Assembly (NCBI RefSeq): GCF_014323705.1
Contig: NZ_JABVEC010000011.1
Location: 1 to 64,000 of the forward strand
Source: Actinomadura alba
GTDB taxonomy: Bacteria > Actinomycetota > Actinomycetes > Streptosporangiales > Streptosporangiaceae
Length of the DNA stretch: 64,000 nt
Direction of reading: 5' to 3'
Below the pieces are notes generated by a model. That model worked only from the letters and a program-made list of their open reading frames with translations, made no database searches and had not been told where the DNA came from. Positions 8,162-16,013 of the stretch are shown piece after piece. Each line of letters starts with the position of its first letter. Position 1 is the stretch's first letter. Both the position numbers and the translations under genes were made by a program.

Positions 8162-8571
8162 CCCGTCCTCGTGCCGTTCCCGGCGGCACGCTCGTCCTGG
8201 ACAGCGAGGGTCTGGCCAAGGCGGTGCTGCGCGACCGCGAGGTGACCGGATGGCTCGCCCTCGCCCTGGCCGACGACCTGCGGGTCATCACCAGCGTCGC
8301 GACGCTCGTCGAGGTCGTCCACCCTCGCATCAACCGCCCCGCCCTGGAGTGGACGCTCTCCCACATCGTCGTCGAACCGGTCACCGAGGCCGTCGCCCGA
8401 CAGGCTGCCGCGCTGCTGTCCGAGGCGGGGCGGCATGGCCACAGGCACGCCATTGACGCCATGCTGTCGGCCACAGCGCTGGCGGCCCCCGGCCCCATCA
8501 CCATCCTGACCTCGGACCCCGACGACATCGCGGCCCTGTGCGGTCGGCACGCCACCGTCATCAAGATTTGA
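8158..8571 (+). CDS. PIN-domain ribonuclease toxin (VapC-like)
   Basis: 137 aa. PIN-fold endoribonuclease, toxin of a type II pair. Acidic active-site residues appear in order: D in LVLDSEG, E in LVEVVH, D in HAIDAML and D in TSDPDD. The last ATG-proximal bases overlap the antitoxin gene by 4 bases. It ends 3 bases before the stop of the convergent acyl-CoA dehydrogenase, leaving no room for a separate terminator. Confidence 0.9.
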   Translation: MTRPRAVPGGTLVLDSEGLAKAVLRDREVTGWLALALADDLRVITSVATLVEVVHPRINRPALEWTLSHIVVEPVTEAVARQAAALLSEAGRHGHRHAIDAMLSATALAAPGPITILTSDPDDIAALCGRHATVIKI

Positions 8572-8574
8572 GGA

Positions 8575-9717
8575 TCAGACGCCGAGGCTACGACCGATGA
8601 TCTCTTTCATGATCTCGGTGGTGCCGCCGAAGATGGTGTGGATCCGGGCGTCCTGGTAGGCCTTGGCGATCGGGTACTCGGTCATGTAGCCGTAACCGCC
8701 GTACAGCTGAACGCACCGGTCGACCACCGTCTTGAGCAGCTCGGTGTTCCAGTACTTCAGCATCGCGGCCTCTTCGGCGGTCAGCTCGCCGGCGGCGTCG
8801 GCCAGGACGCACTTGTCGGTGAACGCCCGCGCCACGGTCAGTTCGGTCTTCATCTCGGCCAGCGTGAACCGGTTGTGCTGGAACTTCCCGATCGGCCGGC
8901 CGAACGCCTCACGGGTCTTGCAGTACTCGAGGGTCCGCTCGAAGGCGGCCTCCGCCCCGGCCACCGCGGCGGCGCCGATCGACAGGCGCTCGCGCGCGAG
9001 GTTCTGCATCAGGTAGATGAACCCCATGCCCTCCTCGCCGAGGAGGTTGGCGCTGGGGACCCGCACGTCGTCGAAGAACAGCTCGGCGGTGTCCTGGGCG
9101 TGCAGGCCGACCTTGTCCAGGTTGCGGCCGCGCTCGAAGCCCGTCATGCCGCGCTCGACGATGAGCAGGCTGACGCCCTTGGCGCCGGCCGAGGGGTCGG
9201 TCTTGGCAACGACGATGACCAGGTCGGCCAGGATGCCGTTGGAGATGAAGGTCTTGGACCCGTTGAGGATGTAGTCGTCGCCGTCCCGCACGGCGGTGGT
9301 CTTGATGCCCTGAAGGTCCGAACCGGCCGACGGCTCGGTCATGGCGATGGCGGTGATGATCTCGCCGGAGCAGTAGCCGGGCAGCCAGCGCTGCTTCTGC
9401 TCCTCGGTGCAGAGGCGGATGAGGTAGGAGCCGTTGATGTCGTTGTGCACCGCGAAACCCGGGCCGTGCGCCCCGGCCCTGGCCAGTTCCTCGTCCAGGA
9501 TCAGGTAGTAGCGGAAGTCGGTGTTGCCGCCCCCGCCGTACCGCTCGTCGACGTCGATGCCCAGCAGCCCCTGGCGGCCCGCGGCGAGCCACACGTCGCG
9601 GGAGACGACGCCGTCCCTCTCCCACTGCTCGTGGTGCGGCGTGACCTCCTTGGCGATGAAGGACCGCACCATGTCGCGGAAGGCCTCGTGCTCCTCAGTG
9701 AAGATCTCGCGCCGCAT
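8575..9717 (-). CDS. Acyl-CoA dehydrogenase
   Basis: 380 aa from ATG 9717, which has AAGGGA upstream; an upstream in-frame ATG at 9750 abuts a palindromic operator and is less likely. FAD-dependent first step of beta-oxidation. Motifs: AMTEPSAGSDLQG (flavin/substrate loop, about residues 122-134), NGSKTFISNG, the CoA-binding RERLSIG region, and near the C-terminus YGGYGYMTEYPIAKAYQDAR and IFGGTTEIMKEII, which carries the catalytic Glu. Stands alone; fatty-acid substrate unknown. Confidence 0.92.
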   Translation of the reverse strand: MRREIFTEEHEAFRDMVRSFIAKEVTPHHEQWERDGVVSRDVWLAAGRQGLLGIDVDERYGGGGNTDFRYYLILDEELARAGAHGPGFAVHNDINGSYLIRLCTEEQKQRWLPGYCSGEIITAIAMTEPSAGSDLQGIKTTAVRDGDDYILNGSKTFISNGILADLVIVVAKTDPSAGAKGVSLLIVERGMTGFERGRNLDKVGLHAQDTAELFFDDVRVPSANLLGEEGMGFIYLMQNLARERLSIGAAAVAGAEAAFERTLEYCKTREAFGRPIGKFQHNRFTLAEMKTELTVARAFTDKCVLADAAGELTAEEAAMLKYWNTELLKTVVDRCVQLYGGYGYMTEYPIAKAYQDARIHTIFGGTTEIMKEIIGRSLGV

Positions 9718-9751
9718 CGTGGGTCCCTTCAGGCCGAACGACCGGTTCATC

Positions 9752-9769
9752 GGTAACGTACCAGTTACC
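9752..9769. promoter_or_regulatory. Palindromic operator GGTAAC-N6-GTTACC
   Basis: A perfect 6-bp inverted repeat with a 6-base spacer lies 35 bases upstream of the acyl-CoA dehydrogenase start. The layout is typical of a TetR/FadR-type repressor site over a promoter. No regulator gene is adjacent, so it would be controlled in trans. Confidence 0.5.
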
Positions 9770-9810
9770 TCTCGCGAAACCGAACAAGATTCGGGTGGTG
9801 GGCGACCCGG

Positions 9811-11442
9811 TCAGAGGTCGCGCCACTCCTGGCGCTCGTAATCGATGATCCGCGGCTTGACCAGCGTGTTCACCTCGACCTCGCGATGGCGCAGATCCCG
9901 GCCGAACACCATGGCGGCCGTGAGCACGCTCTGGTCGAGGAAGCGCAGCGAGGGGGCGTCGGCCGCGAGCCGCAGCGGCGGCCGCGACGGCCCGGTCACG
10001 GCGAGGACGTAACCCCAGTCGCCGAAGCTCGGGACGTCCACGTGGTACGGGGTGGTGGCGAATCCCGCCGCCCGGATGCTCTTCTCGATGCACCAGTACG
10101 ACGTCGGAGCGAAGAACGGCGAGCCGGACTGGACCACCATCCGGCCGCCCGGTGCGAGCACCCTGCGGACCAGCCCGTAGAACTCCACCGAGTACAGCTT
10201 CGCCGTCGGCACGTCGTCGGGGTCAGGCATGTCCACGATCACCGCGTCGAAGCCGGCGGCCGCCCCGGCCGCCGCGGCCTGGTTCCCGGCGGCCGCCTGG
10301 ACCCCCGAGGGCCCGGGATTCGCTCGCAGCCAGCGGAAGGCGTCCTCGTTGACCACCCGCACCCGGGGATCTGCGAGCGAGCGGCCGTTCAGATCCGCCA
10401 GGCCACCGTACGACCTGGCCAGGCCGGTCATCTCGGGATCGAGCTCGACCAGCGTCACGGCGCGCACGTCCCGGTAGCGCAGCACCTCACGCAGCGCCAG
10501 GCCGTCGCCGCCGCCGAGGATGAGCACCCGGCCGCGAGACCCGGCGAGCGCCGGGTGGACCAGCGACTCGTGGTAGCGGTACTCGTCGACGGACGAGAAC
10601 TGCAGGTCCCCGTTGAGGAACAGGCGCAGGTCGGGGCGGCCCGAGAGCGCCACCGACCGGGTGATGACGATCTCCTGGTACTGCGTGCGGCGGGCCAGCG
10701 CGATCGGGTCCCGGTAGAGCGCCTGACGCGCGTTGACCTCGAAACCGTCCGCCAGCGCGTACGTCCCGGACAGCACGGCGATGACGACGGCCATGCCGCC
10801 CCACAGGAGCAGCCGGGCACCACGGCGCACCTGGCCGCGGAACAGCCACAGCACGACGGCGATGCCCGCGACGGCGTTCACCATCCCGACGATCAGCGCG
10901 CCCTTGATCTGCCCGAACACGGGCAGGAGCAGGAACGGGAAGGCGAGCCCGCCGACGAGCGCGCCCACGTAGTCGGCCGCGAACAGATCAGCGACGGCGC
11001 TGCCCGCCTCCTGCCGCCTGATGCGCTGAAGGAGCGTCATCAGCAGCGGGATCTCGGCACCGATGAGCCCGCCCACCACGAACGCCACGACGACGAGCGC
11101 GGGCGTGTAGAGGTCCAGCCAGGCGAACGCGGCGTACAGGCCGAGCACCGACAACCCGCCGAGCAACGCCAGCACGCCCTCCACCAGCGCGAAGGCGGCG
11201 ACGGCGTGTTGCTGGAACGGCTTGGCGGCCAGCGACCCCACGCCCATGGCGAAGACCATCACCGACAGCACGATCGACGCCTGCGTGATCGAGTTGCCGA
11301 CGAGATAGCTACCGAGCGCGACCAGGGCCAGTTCGTAGACCAGCCCGCACGCAGCGCACACGAAGACCGCCGCGAGCACGAACGCCCTGGCCGGTCGCAT
11401 CGAGACCCGGACGGCCTGGTGCGTCGCCCCCGATTCGGTCAT
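9811..11442 (-). CDS. Membrane spermidine synthase-like protein
   Basis: 543 aa from ATG 11442. The N-terminal half has about seven membrane helices (residues about 18-230). The C-terminal half is a SAM/decarboxy-SAM-binding Rossmann domain of the polyamine aminopropyltransferase family: RVLILGGGDGLALREVLRY, then LVELDPEM, then DAVIVDMPDPDDV. It has the membrane-fused architecture known from actinobacteria and linked to the DUF4178-DUF2617-DUF4247-DUF350 genes upstream. Whether it makes polyamines is uncertain; a surface or envelope substrate is possible. An Ala/Gly-rich insert (GVQAAAGNQAAAAGAAAG) interrupts the catalytic domain. Confidence 0.85.
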   Translation of the reverse strand: MTESGATHQAVRVSMRPARAFVLAAVFVCAACGLVYELALVALGSYLVGNSITQASIVLSVMVFAMGVGSLAAKPFQQHAVAAFALVEGVLALLGGLSVLGLYAAFAWLDLYTPALVVVAFVVGGLIGAEIPLLMTLLQRIRRQEAGSAVADLFAADYVGALVGGLAFPFLLLPVFGQIKGALIVGMVNAVAGIAVVLWLFRGQVRRGARLLLWGGMAVVIAVLSGTYALADGFEVNARQALYRDPIALARRTQYQEIVITRSVALSGRPDLRLFLNGDLQFSSVDEYRYHESLVHPALAGSRGRVLILGGGDGLALREVLRYRDVRAVTLVELDPEMTGLARSYGGLADLNGRSLADPRVRVVNEDAFRWLRANPGPSGVQAAAGNQAAAAGAAAGFDAVIVDMPDPDDVPTAKLYSVEFYGLVRRVLAPGGRMVVQSGSPFFAPTSYWCIEKSIRAAGFATTPYHVDVPSFGDWGYVLAVTGPSRPPLRLAADAPSLRFLDQSVLTAAMVFGRDLRHREVEVNTLVKPRIIDYERQEWRDL

Positions 11443-11464
11443 CGCGTGATCCAACGAGAGGAGG

Positions 11465-11956
11465 TCAGGAGATCGCGGCGGCGATGATCGCCGCGGTGGC
11501 CAGGTCGGTCGCGGCGACGACCCAGCACGCCGGGTGGATCCCGGTGCCGGCGGTGGCCCGCGACGTCGCGGCCGGCGCGTCGCGCTCATCTCCGGCGTCG
11601 CCCGCCACGGTCTCCACGACGATCGCACCGAGCCGGCCGGGAGTGATCGCGTCGAGCACGATGAACGCCAGGCTGGTCAGCACGATGCCGAGCACGCCGT
11701 AGACGACCGTCGAGACGAGACCCTCACCGAGGGTGTCCTCGCTGGTGAGGATCGCGGTCGTCACGATGGCCCCGACACCGAGCAGCTTGGCGGCGAGCAC
11801 CAGGCCGGCGCCCCGGTTGCGTTCGGCCCAGATGAGCTGGCCGAGCTTGCCCGGCGTCAGCAGGTCGACCACCAGAAAGCCGAGCGCCATCAGGCCGACG
11901 CCGACGGCGCCGTACGCCAGGGCGGCGCCTCCTTCGTTGATGAGGTCTTCGAGCAT
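11465..11956 (-). CDS. DUF350 membrane protein
   Basis: 163 aa from ATG 11956, four predicted membrane helices with the repeated GVGLMALGFLVVDLLTPGKLG and VLTSLAFIVLDAITPGRLG halves characteristic of DUF350. TGATG overlap with the small upstream gene and 22 bases before the synthase-like gene. Function of the family is unknown; co-occurrence with the membrane aminopropyltransferase-like protein suggests a joint envelope role. Confidence 0.85.
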   Translation of the reverse strand: MLEDLINEGGAALAYGAVGVGLMALGFLVVDLLTPGKLGQLIWAERNRGAGLVLAAKLLGVGAIVTTAILTSEDTLGEGLVSTVVYGVLGIVLTSLAFIVLDAITPGRLGAIVVETVAGDAGDERDAPAATSRATAGTGIHPACWVVAATDLATAAIIAAAIS

Positions 11957-12153
11957 CAGCGCGCACTCCTGTCGTATCCGGTCCCGCCCCGCGTCGTGGC
12001 GCGGCGGCTGTGCATGACGGCGCCGGCGCTCCACGCCGGGCCGCCGACGATCATGATGGTCCCGGCCCCGAGCGGTTCCGCGATGGCCGTTCGGTGGGCG
12101 AGATCCGAGGCGACGTCCAGGTACGCCCCTGGTGAGCGGCCGGCGTCACTCAC
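11956..12153 (-). CDS. Small hypothetical protein in DUF4247-DUF350 operon
   Basis: 65 aa from GTG 12153. No family recognised; a short apolar stretch (LGAGTIMIVGGPAWSAGAVM) and an Arg-rich tail. Its start overlaps the DUF4247 stop as GTGA and its stop overlaps the DUF350 ATG as TGATG, so it fills the gap exactly. It could be a real small protein or a coupling frame that carries ribosomes between the flanking genes. Confidence 0.45.
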   Translation of the reverse strand: MSDAGRSPGAYLDVASDLAHRTAIAEPLGAGTIMIVGGPAWSAGAVMHSRRATTRGGTGYDRSAR

Positions 12154-12557
12154 TTGCCCGCTCCCGGCCCGCCACCGCGGAAGCTCGAGATGCGCCCGTC
12201 GGGGCCGCCCCAGCGCGCGCCGACATAGCTGTAGTACCGCCGGAAGCCCCGGTCGGCGTCGTCGACCGTGATGCGGCTTCCCTGCACTCCGTCGGGGAGC
12301 ACCGCGACGATCACCTTGGGATAGCGCAGGAACACCCCGGACGGGTCGTAGATCCGGTCCGCCGGCCGGTGCTTACGAGAGATGTCCGACGCGACCTTGG
12401 TCGGCATCCCCGAGGCCCGGAAGGTGTCCGCCGCCGTGCGGGTGTAGTTCTTGGCGATCCAGCCGCGCGGAGAGGAACCACCCGAGACAAGCGCACCCAC
12501 CAGCGCGATGACTCCCAGGCCGGCCACCAATCCGCCCGCGATATACCACTTCTTCAC
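12150..12557 (-). CDS. DUF4247 family protein
   Basis: 135 aa from GTG 12557. An N-terminal membrane helix or signal anchor (WYIAGGLVAGLGVIALVGALV) is followed by the family pattern WIAKNYTRTAADTFRASG, YDPSGVFLRYPKVIVAVLP and YYSYVGARWG. Gly-rich C-terminus. Extracytoplasmic; function unknown. Third conserved gene of the DUF4178-DUF2617-DUF4247-DUF350-synthase operon. Confidence 0.8.
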   Translation of the reverse strand: MKKWYIAGGLVAGLGVIALVGALVSGGSSPRGWIAKNYTRTAADTFRASGMPTKVASDISRKHRPADRIYDPSGVFLRYPKVIVAVLPDGVQGSRITVDDADRGFRRYYSYVGARWGGPDGRISSFRGGGPGAGK

Positions 12558-12619
12558 TGTCGGGTTCCCGTCTCTCGCTTCCCGCTCCTGGTGCGCGGTG
12601 TCGTGCTCCGGTCGGTCAT
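12554..12619 (-). CDS. 21-codon bridging mini-ORF
   Basis: A 21-codon frame rich in Thr and Arg (MTDRSTTPRTRSGKRETGTR). Its ATG overlaps the DUF2617 stop (ATGA) and its stop overlaps the DUF4247 GTG start (GTGA). Too short to assign; it may only serve translational coupling. Confidence 0.3.
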   Translation of the reverse strand: MTDRSTTPRTRSGKRETGTRQ

Positions 12620-13101
12620 CCCGTGGCCTCCAGCCGGGTCCGGGTCTCGACGATCTCCATGGTCTGCGGGTAGGCGTGCCAGGTGCGCCAGCCGAGACCC
12701 GCGGCCATGGCGATCGCCGTCACGGCGTACGGCGAGCCCGGGAACGTGCCCGTCAACGCGTCCGCACGGCCGGTCAGCCGCCGCCCCACCTCGTCCACCG
12801 CCGCCTCGAAGCCGGCCCGGTCGTACGCGCGGGTGCCGGCGGTGAAGTCGTACGACCAGTCGCCGACCGTCCGGATCACCTCGCCCGGCAGCGGCCCCGA
12901 GAGGCCGGGCAGGCACGCGACCGTCTCGCTGATCGGGCCGGCGACGACCTGGTGCGAGGCTCCGAGCAGGCGCAACTCCACCCGCACCGGCCCGCGGGTC
13001 ACGGTGAGGGTGGCGAGGGCGTCGACCGGCGGCAGGCCCAGGGCGAACCCCAGGGCGTCGGCCCGCGTGTCGACGTAGACCGCGTCGAGATCAGTGAGCA
13101 T
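12616..13101 (-). CDS. DUF2617 family protein
   Basis: 161 aa. Starts at ATG 13101 in a TGATG overlap with the DUF4178 stop; a longer frame upstream lies inside that gene. Contains the family features VELRLLGASHQVVAG, LPGEVIRTVGDWSYDF and WRTWHAYPQTMEIVETRTRL. Cytoplasmic, function unknown; conserved partner in this operon. Confidence 0.82.
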   Translation of the reverse strand: MLTDLDAVYVDTRADALGFALGLPPVDALATLTVTRGPVRVELRLLGASHQVVAGPISETVACLPGLSGPLPGEVIRTVGDWSYDFTAGTRAYDRAGFEAAVDEVGRRLTGRADALTGTFPGSPYAVTAIAMAAGLGWRTWHAYPQTMEIVETRTRLEATG

Positions 13102-13697
13102 CAGCTGCCCGGATAGATGGTCATCGTGCCCCGAGGCACCCGTTCCCCGGTGCCCGCCTCCCAGGCTCCACCGTTGAACCGCTCGAAGGAGAGGAAGCGG
13201 CCACCGGACGCCTCGTAGTCGGCGTACTCGACCCGGCCGTCCTGGCCCAGCCCCGTGGTCCCCTCGGTGCGGTATCCGGCGGTGCCGTGCTCGTCGCGCC
13301 GGTACTCCACTCCGTCGAACGTGATCGTCGGTTGGTCGGGCACGAGTTCGCCGATCTCTGCCTCGGTCCACCAGACCACCTCCAGGTCGGGGTCCTCCTC
13401 GACCGAGACCCACACCTTGTGGCCCGCCGTGGTGTCGGCATCCAGCAGGTGCTCATCCCAGGTGAAGCCGCCCTCACGCAGTCGTACGGACCCCCGGACG
13501 AAGTAGCGGACGCCGAGGTACTCGACCATGTCCCCCGCCTTGAGCGCACGCGGGTCGCCGGCGACCTCTCCCACCGAGGCGAACGGGTCCCGTGGAGCCG
13601 GGGGCGTCTCCTGCGGCTCGCGGCGCCTGCCGCGGAGGACGATGACGATGAGCGCGGCCAGGATCAGCACGAGCAGGATCGCGATGAAGACTTCCAT
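13101..13697 (-). CDS. DUF4178 membrane-anchored protein
   Basis: 198 aa from ATG 13697. A single N-terminal membrane helix (EVFIAILLVLILAALIVIVL), then a DUF4178 domain with LKAGDMVEYLGVRYFVRGSV, WDEHLLDA and the ending GERVPRGTMTIYPG. First gene of the seven-frame operon running to 9811. DUF4178 proteins accompany membrane aminopropyltransferase-like proteins in many actinobacteria; biochemical role not known. Confidence 0.82.
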   Translation of the reverse strand: MEVFIAILLVLILAALIVIVLRGRRREPQETPPAPRDPFASVGEVAGDPRALKAGDMVEYLGVRYFVRGSVRLREGGFTWDEHLLDADTTAGHKVWVSVEEDPDLEVVWWTEAEIGELVPDQPTITFDGVEYRRDEHGTAGYRTEGTTGLGQDGRVEYADYEASGGRFLSFERFNGGAWEAGTGERVPRGTMTIYPGS

Positions 13698-14021
13698 TAC
13701 GCGTGCCCCCCACGCAGAAACGAACAGCACTGAGCCGGATACCGGATTTCCGCCGGATCCTATCGACATCCGTCGCTATAAGCCCAGCCGGCACCAGACG
13801 ATGGCACTTGTCGGCCGCGATATGCCGTTATTCGACCGATTCGCTTGACTTCCGTCCGTTGGGGCGCACGTCAGCATCGGCCCACCACGGAGACGAACCG
13901 GCCTTCCGGGGCACTCAAGCCGCCCGGTGTCGTCAGAGCCGACCCGGCCCCGTCAGCGCCGCCGGGGGCCGGGTCAGAACGCCCGGGGCGGGGTCAGAAC
14001 GCCCGGCGCCGCCCGGTGCCG
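13698..14021. other. Intergenic region with a 20-bp-period repeat
   Basis: 324 bases without a gene. It contains the promoter side of the DUF4178 operon and the 3' flank of dapC. Two exact copies of GGGTCAGAACGCCCGG (13971-13986 and 13991-14006) lie 20 bases apart close to the dapC stop; they may be part of a transcription-termination structure, but no simple hairpin with a T-tract was seen. Confidence 0.5.
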
Positions 14022-15134
14022 TCAGAGCCGCTCAGCGGCGGCGGCCACGCGATCGTCGGTGGCGGTGAATGCGACCCGGACGTGGCGGGCGCCGTCGGTG
14101 CCGTAGAAGTCGCCCGGCGCCACGAGGATGCCGAGCTCGGCGAGATGCGCGACGGTGTCCCAGCAGGGCTCTTCGCGGGTCGCCCAGAGGTACAGCGACG
14201 CCTCCGAATGGTCGATCCGGAACCCGTGGCGCTCGAAGGCGATCTTGAGCGCCGCCCGGCGCCGTGCGTAGCGGGCCCGCTGCTCCTCGGCGTGCGCGTC
14301 GTCGTCGAGCGCGACGGCCATGGCCGCCTGTACGGGGGCGGGCATCATCATCCCCGCGTGCTTGCGCACGGCCAGCAGCCGCGCGACCACGTCCGGGTCG
14401 CCCGTGACGAAGCCCGCGCGGTAGCCCGCCAGATTGGAGCGCTTGGACAGCGAGTGCAGGGCGAGCAGCCCCTCGTGCGACCCCCCGCAGACGTCCGGGT
14501 GCAGGATCGACACCGGCTGCCGTCCGGGCGCGGTGTCCCAGCCGAGCTCGATGTAGCACTCGTCGTTGACGACGAGCACGCCGCGCTCGCGCGCCCATGA
14601 GACGACCTTGCGCAGATGCTCCGCGGGCAGCACCGCCCCGGTGGGGTTCGACGGTGAGTTGAGCCAGATGAGTTTGGGGGCGACCGGTCCGAGCGACAGC
14701 AGCCCGTCGGTGGCGACGGGATCGGCTCCGGCGAGCCGCGCTCCCACGTCGTACGTCGGGTAGGCCAGCCGGGGGAAGACCACCTGGTCGCCGGGCCCCG
14801 CGCCGAGGAGCGTGGGCAGCCAGGCGACCATCTCCTTGGTGCCGATGGCCGGCAGCACGGCGGCCGGGTCGGCGTGCACACCGAGCCGCCGGCGCAGCCA
14901 CCCCGCCGCGGCCGCACGAAGCCGCGGCGTGCCGTACGTCAGCGGATAGCCGGGCGCGTCGGACGCCTCGCTCAGCGCCCTGCGCACCGACTCGGGCGTC
15001 GGATCCACCGGGGTGCCGACCGACAGGTCGACGATGCCGCCCGGATGCCGGCCCGCGATCTTCTTGTACGGCTCCAGCCGGTCCCACGGAAAATCGGGCA
15101 GCGCCCTGTTCATGACCGCATCGCTTCCGTTCAT
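14022..15134 (-). CDS. dapC: Succinyldiaminopimelate transaminase
   Basis: 370 aa from ATG 15134 (GGAG seven bases upstream); ATG 15113 is an alternative. Class I/II PLP aminotransferase that makes N-succinyl-LL-DAP. Motifs: GTKEMVAWLPTLLG near the substrate loop, NSPSNPTGA, VVNDECYIEL (PLP-ring Asp and Tyr) and SLSKRSNLAGYRAGF with the Schiff-base Lys. Immediately downstream of the 7Fe ferredoxin gene, the fdxC-dapC order of M. tuberculosis Rv1177-Rv1178. Confidence 0.93.
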   Translation of the reverse strand: MNGSDAVMNRALPDFPWDRLEPYKKIAGRHPGGIVDLSVGTPVDPTPESVRRALSEASDAPGYPLTYGTPRLRAAAAGWLRRRLGVHADPAAVLPAIGTKEMVAWLPTLLGAGPGDQVVFPRLAYPTYDVGARLAGADPVATDGLLSLGPVAPKLIWLNSPSNPTGAVLPAEHLRKVVSWARERGVLVVNDECYIELGWDTAPGRQPVSILHPDVCGGSHEGLLALHSLSKRSNLAGYRAGFVTGDPDVVARLLAVRKHAGMMMPAPVQAAMAVALDDDAHAEEQRARYARRRAALKIAFERHGFRIDHSEASLYLWATREEPCWDTVAHLAELGILVAPGDFYGTDGARHVRVAFTATDDRVAAAAERL

Positions 15135-15253
15135 CGCCTCGCTCCGCGCACGGCCCGCCCCCACATAACTCAAGGCCGTGACCTTGCGATCCTACCCAGG
15201 GCAGGCTGCAAGATCACGGCCAAGGTGAGCGCGCTCCGAGAGGAACCCGGTGC

Positions 15254-15577
15254 CTACTCCGTGGTCTGCGGAGGAAGCGCGGCAACGATCGGGTGGTCCT
15301 TATCGATCTTTCCTACCTTGGACGCGCCGCCTGGCGAGCCCAGGTCGTCGAAGAACTCCACGTTCGCCTTGTAGAAGTCCTTCCACTGCTCGGGAGTGTC
15401 GTCTTCGTAATAGATCGCCTCTACCGGGCACACCGGCTCGCAAGCACCACAGTCGACGCACTCGTCGGGGTGGATGTAGAGCATGCGCTTGCCCTCGTAG
15501 ATGCAGTCGACAGGGCACTCTTCAATACATGCCTTGTCAAGCAGATCCACACAGGGCTGCGCGATGACGTACGTCAC
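15254..15577 (-). CDS. fdxA: 7Fe ferredoxin
   Basis: 107 aa. Small electron carrier with one [3Fe-4S] and one [4Fe-4S] cluster. Cys pattern: CVDLLDKACIEECPVDCIY for the first set and CVDCGACEPVCPVEAIYYEDD for the second. Length matches the FdxA/FdxC family. Upstream of dapC on the same strand with about 120 bases between them. Confidence 0.95.
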   Translation of the reverse strand: MTYVIAQPCVDLLDKACIEECPVDCIYEGKRMLYIHPDECVDCGACEPVCPVEAIYYEDDTPEQWKDFYKANVEFFDDLGSPGGASKVGKIDKDHPIVAALPPQTTE

Positions 15578-15673
15578 GTCATGACTCCTCTCGGGCCTCG
15601 TCTCGGCTCAACGCAAGCCTATGTACCTAATATTGCCGTGCCCAACCGGTAGATTCGACCTGGGGGTTGCCAC

Positions 15674-15934
15674 ATGTCCTACCGTTTTGCGGCCCGGCTC
15701 GTCGTCACCGTGACACCATCCGATGTGGGTCAGCGGGTCTCGCTGCGTCGTCGGCTGACCACCGGAGAGTACAGCGATGTGGTGGGCATACTCGAATCAT
15801 GGTCCGACGGGATCCTGCAGGTGCGGAGGCGCACCGGTGAGCTCATAGAGGTTCCCGAGAACATCGTCGTCGCGGGCAAGGTCGTCCCCCCGGCACCACC
15901 CCGCCGCCGTCCCCGCACCGAGCCGTCCGGATGA
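15674..15934 (+). CDS. Stand-alone SH3-like domain (N-terminal part of a GNAT protein)
   Basis: 86 aa. Residues 8-75 (LVVTVTPSDVGQRVSLRRRL, VVGILESWSDGILQVRRRTGE, EVPENIVVAGKVVPPAP) match the SH3-like N-terminal domain that precedes a GNAT acetyltransferase domain in actinobacterial proteins found beside fdxA. Here a stop follows the Pro/Arg-rich linker and no acetyltransferase sequence follows in any frame. It is either a shortened functional protein or a truncated remnant. Confidence 0.65.
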   Translation: MSYRFAARLVVTVTPSDVGQRVSLRRRLTTGEYSDVVGILESWSDGILQVRRRTGELIEVPENIVVAGKVVPPAPPRRRPRTEPSG

Positions 15935-16013
15935 TCGCTCGGCCGCACGCCCTGTGCGGCACGATGCGCAACCGGCGGCCCCGCGCTCACCCGCATCGCG
16001 GGCCCCGGGCGGT

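Noticed and set aside
9811..11628. N-terminal extension of the synthase-like protein to 11628
   Set aside because: The first 62 residues are Arg/Pro/Ser-rich and lie antisense/overlapping the DUF350 gene; ATG 11442 begins the membrane domain.
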